This document shows, piece by piece, positions 4,773 to 6,143 of a DNA stretch of 6,143 nt; the first letter of the stretch is position 1; each line of letters starts with the position of its first letter. Source of the DNA: JACQNR01 sp049515175 (lineage in GTDB: Bacteria; Acidobacteriota; Terriglobia; UBA7540); the NCBI GenBank assembly GCA_049515175.1, contig JBEKUI010000265.1, positions 1-6,143 of the forward strand, written 5' to 3'. Under the pieces are notes generated by a model. It was not told the DNA's origin. It was given only the letters and a program-made list of their open reading frames with translations, and did not search any database. The position numbers and the translations under genes are program-made.

Positions 4773-5768
4773 TCACTCCTTCACAAATTTCCACGTCGGA
4801 TCCGGGTCGTATTCGACCATGGCGCCAGCAATCGCCGATGTCTTAGGACCGAGATCCTTCTGATACACCCGACCCTGCTGATTGACAATAAACGTCATCA
4901 CGCCGGAATTCGCCCAATCAGCCGGGTAGGCGGCCAGGGCGTAGCCAGCGATCATGTTGCCGTTGATGATGTAGTTATACTTTCCTCCCGGTGCGTGCGG
5001 ACCCTGACGAGTGAGAATCTTGAAATAGTATCCATGGTAGGGCTGGCGTCGTTGGACAGCACGATCGTTCTTGCCAGGGGTCTTGATTGCGTAGCCTTCC
5101 GCCCGGGCAACGGCGACAAGGCTCCCCAAGGGGCTTGGATCATCGTCCGCAGCTGTGTCCCAGTACAATCCATCTCGCTTGCCGGGCGAACTGATGAACT
5201 TCTGTGCATACTCGGCCACGCCATCGTTATCTGCGTCCCCTCGGGTGAAGTACTCCCATTGGGCCAGGACATAGGCGCGACAGCTCAGGATCGTTGACAG
5301 TTCGTTTTCGCCAATCCTCCGATTCAAAATCTCTTCCATGCCTGCCGGGGTATCGAAGCGCCAGCGGGTTCCTTCTTTGACAATTGGAATGGGGAACAGC
5401 CAGTGGTGCTCACCGATGGTGAGGGTGAACGTGGTGTCGTTCACTTTCTCGAGCTTGGCGGACTGCTGGACGCTGGCGGCGAATTCTTCCAGCTCCTGCT
5501 TGTCCTCCGCTTCATCTCCCGGGACCACTGGTCCCGGCGCCTCGGGTCCGAAAATCTTCGCGAATGCGGCAGAATCTCTCGCTACCGCCGCATCGACGAC
5601 GGCTTGCTTGGCTTCTTCGGGGGTTGAGAAATAGGCTTGCTTCGGTCTCTCCGTAGCCATGACCGAACCACTGCGGAAGACGCCCACGGATAGAAGCAAC
5701 AGGAAAGCCATAGCTAGAGTCACACGCTGCATTACCCTGAGTGAAGTCATTCTCCTTCTTGTCGCCAT
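4773..5768 (-). CDS. Secreted DUF2950 family protein
   Basis: Exported protein of unknown function, 331 aa, full length for DUF2950. Signal peptide 1-38: basic MATRRR, hydrophobic TLAMAFLLLLSVGVF (17-31), cleavage after VMA38. The mature part opens with AYFSTPEEAKQAVVDA (45-60), which begins this family's conserved region. Further family-like blocks are GDADNDGVAEYAQKF (177-191), GKRDGLYW (196-203), PYHGYYFKIL (243-252), YNYIINGNMIAGYALAAYPA (264-283), and SGVMTFIVNQQGRVYQKDLG (288-307). DADNDG (178-183) has the DxDxDG spacing of calcium-binding loops; whether it binds Ca is unknown. The ATG at 5768 is chosen because GGAAGGGA lies seven bases upstream. Reading the frame open to 5993 would add 75 residues, overlap the preceding gene and bury the signal peptide; ATG 5750 has its GGAG only one base away. 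It follows a DUF3300-like gene by 103 bases, probably in one transcript. Confidence 0.93.
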   Translation of the reverse strand: MATRRRMTSLRVMQRVTLAMAFLLLLSVGVFRSGSVMATERPKQAYFSTPEEAKQAVVDAAVARDSAAFAKIFGPEAPGPVVPGDEAEDKQELEEFAASVQQSAKLEKVNDTTFTLTIGEHHWLFPIPIVKEGTRWRFDTPAGMEEILNRRIGENELSTILSCRAYVLAQWEYFTRGDADNDGVAEYAQKFISSPGKRDGLYWDTAADDDPSPLGSLVAVARAEGYAIKTPGKNDRAVQRRQPYHGYYFKILTRQGPHAPGGKYNYIINGNMIAGYALAAYPADWANSGVMTFIVNQQGRVYQKDLGPKTSAIAGAMVEYDPDPTWKFVKE

Positions 5769-5775
5769 ATGTCCA

Positions 5776-5783
5776 TCCCTTCC
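5776..5783 (-). promoter_or_regulatory. Ribosome-binding site that decides the DUF2950 start
   Basis: GGAAGGGA on the minus strand lies seven bases before ATG 5768. It rejects the 75-residue N-terminal extension to 5993 and favours 5768 over ATG 5750. Confidence 0.65.
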
Positions 5784-5871
5784 GCGATTAAGATCTCTGT
5801 CGCCTGCTTCGGATGCATCAGGCATGTTGAACGAACTCGAGTAGCGCGATTGCGGATGCTCTCTGCTCTGG

Positions 5872-6143
5872 TCATCGCCGGTCCCTTTCCTTGGATCGGT
5901 CGGAACTCCTGGCCGGTGGTGGGTTTTTTGCAGGACGCGACTGATTCCTCGCGTTGGACTGGCTCGGGGCCGCACCCCTGGACTGACCCGCACTCATCCG
6001 ACTGGCTTGGCCACGTTCGCTGGCCGCCCGAGGGTCGAACCCGCTCCTGTTACCGCCATAGACGGGACTGGGAGGTCGCGAGGTTTGTTGCACCTGTGGC
6101 TGTTGCATAGGCTGACGGCCGCGGTAGACATTAATTCGCGGGT
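5872..6143 (-). CDS. C-terminal tail of a low-complexity protein, possibly DUF3300 (5' end outside window)
   Basis: Eighty-nine codons run open from the window edge to a TGA at 5872; the gene starts beyond the edge. The visible part begins PRINVYRGRQP and becomes a disordered tail rich in Gln, Ser, Arg and Pro (QQPQVQQ, GGNRSGFDPR, ending RSKERDRR). There is no hydrophobic segment or catalytic motif. An INVYRG-like strand followed by a Gly/Arg/Ser-rich tail is what DUF3300 proteins show, and from memory DUF3300 genes are often found next to DUF2950 genes. The family call rests mostly on that context and is inference. The in-frame ATG at 6108 is internal: the frame is coding upstream of it. 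Confidence 0.75.
   Translation of the reverse strand, partial: PRINVYRGRQPMQQPQVQQTSRPPSPVYGGNRSGFDPRAASERGQASRMSAGQSRGAAPSQSNARNQSRPAKNPPPARSSDRSKERDRR

Noticed and set aside
5769..5993. N-terminal extension of the DUF2950 frame to an ATG at 5993
   Set aside because: It overlaps the end of the preceding gene by over 120 bases, would place 75 non-family residues before a clear signal peptide, and a ribosome site marks ATG 5768.
1..6143. CRISPR array, tRNA or rRNA
   Set aside because: No regularly spaced repeats, no cloverleaf and no rRNA-like conserved stretch was seen on either strand.

Overview
This 6.1-kb window comes from a Gram-negative-type bacterium. All five substantial genes lie on the minus strand, so the layout below is read from high to low coordinates. 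My best guess is an Acidobacteriota-like genome, from family content only: a split MacAB-type exporter, a DUF3300/DUF2950-like pair, an RcnB-like secreted protein and a fragment of an IS3-type OrfA. No taxonomic marker gene is present, so this is an inference.

Layout. (1) 6143-5872: C-terminal tail of a low-complexity Gln/Ser/Arg/Pro-rich protein, possibly DUF3300. (2) 5768-4773: a secreted DUF2950 protein, complete. (3) 4772-4353: a 420-base gap whose middle (about 4476-4720) folds on the + strand into several nested helices with A-rich unpaired joints. I read it as a candidate structured non-coding RNA that I cannot name. The gap also has a perfect 12-bp palindrome (4406-4417) and a possible antisense promoter (4741-4770). 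(4) 4352-3888: a small secreted RcnB-like protein. (5) 3887-3654: a gap with two hairpins and no gene. (6) about 3653-3467: the left end of an IS3-type insertion sequence, with the first ~36 codons of orfA still open and ending 3 nt before the next gene. (7) 3463-1: a tightly packed export operon of periplasmic adaptor (HlyD/MacA type), ABC ATPase (MacB/LolD type) and FtsX/MacB-type permease. The permease is cut by the window edge about 10-15 residues before its expected end.

How the genes work together. The last three genes form a tripartite-efflux inner-membrane module: the ATPase energises the permease, and the adaptor links it to a TolC-like outer-membrane channel that is not in this window. 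ATPase and permease are separate polypeptides joined by a GTGA stop/start overlap, unlike the fused MacB of enterobacteria. The transposase remnant supplies the adaptor gene's leader, probably its ribosome-binding site and possibly its promoter. The DUF3300-like and DUF2950 genes look like a second two-gene unit of exported proteins of unknown function.

The points most worth checking are the unnamed structured RNA, the insertion-sequence-derived leader of the efflux operon, and the start-codon corrections for the ATPase (GTG at 1951) and DUF2950 (ATG at 5768).
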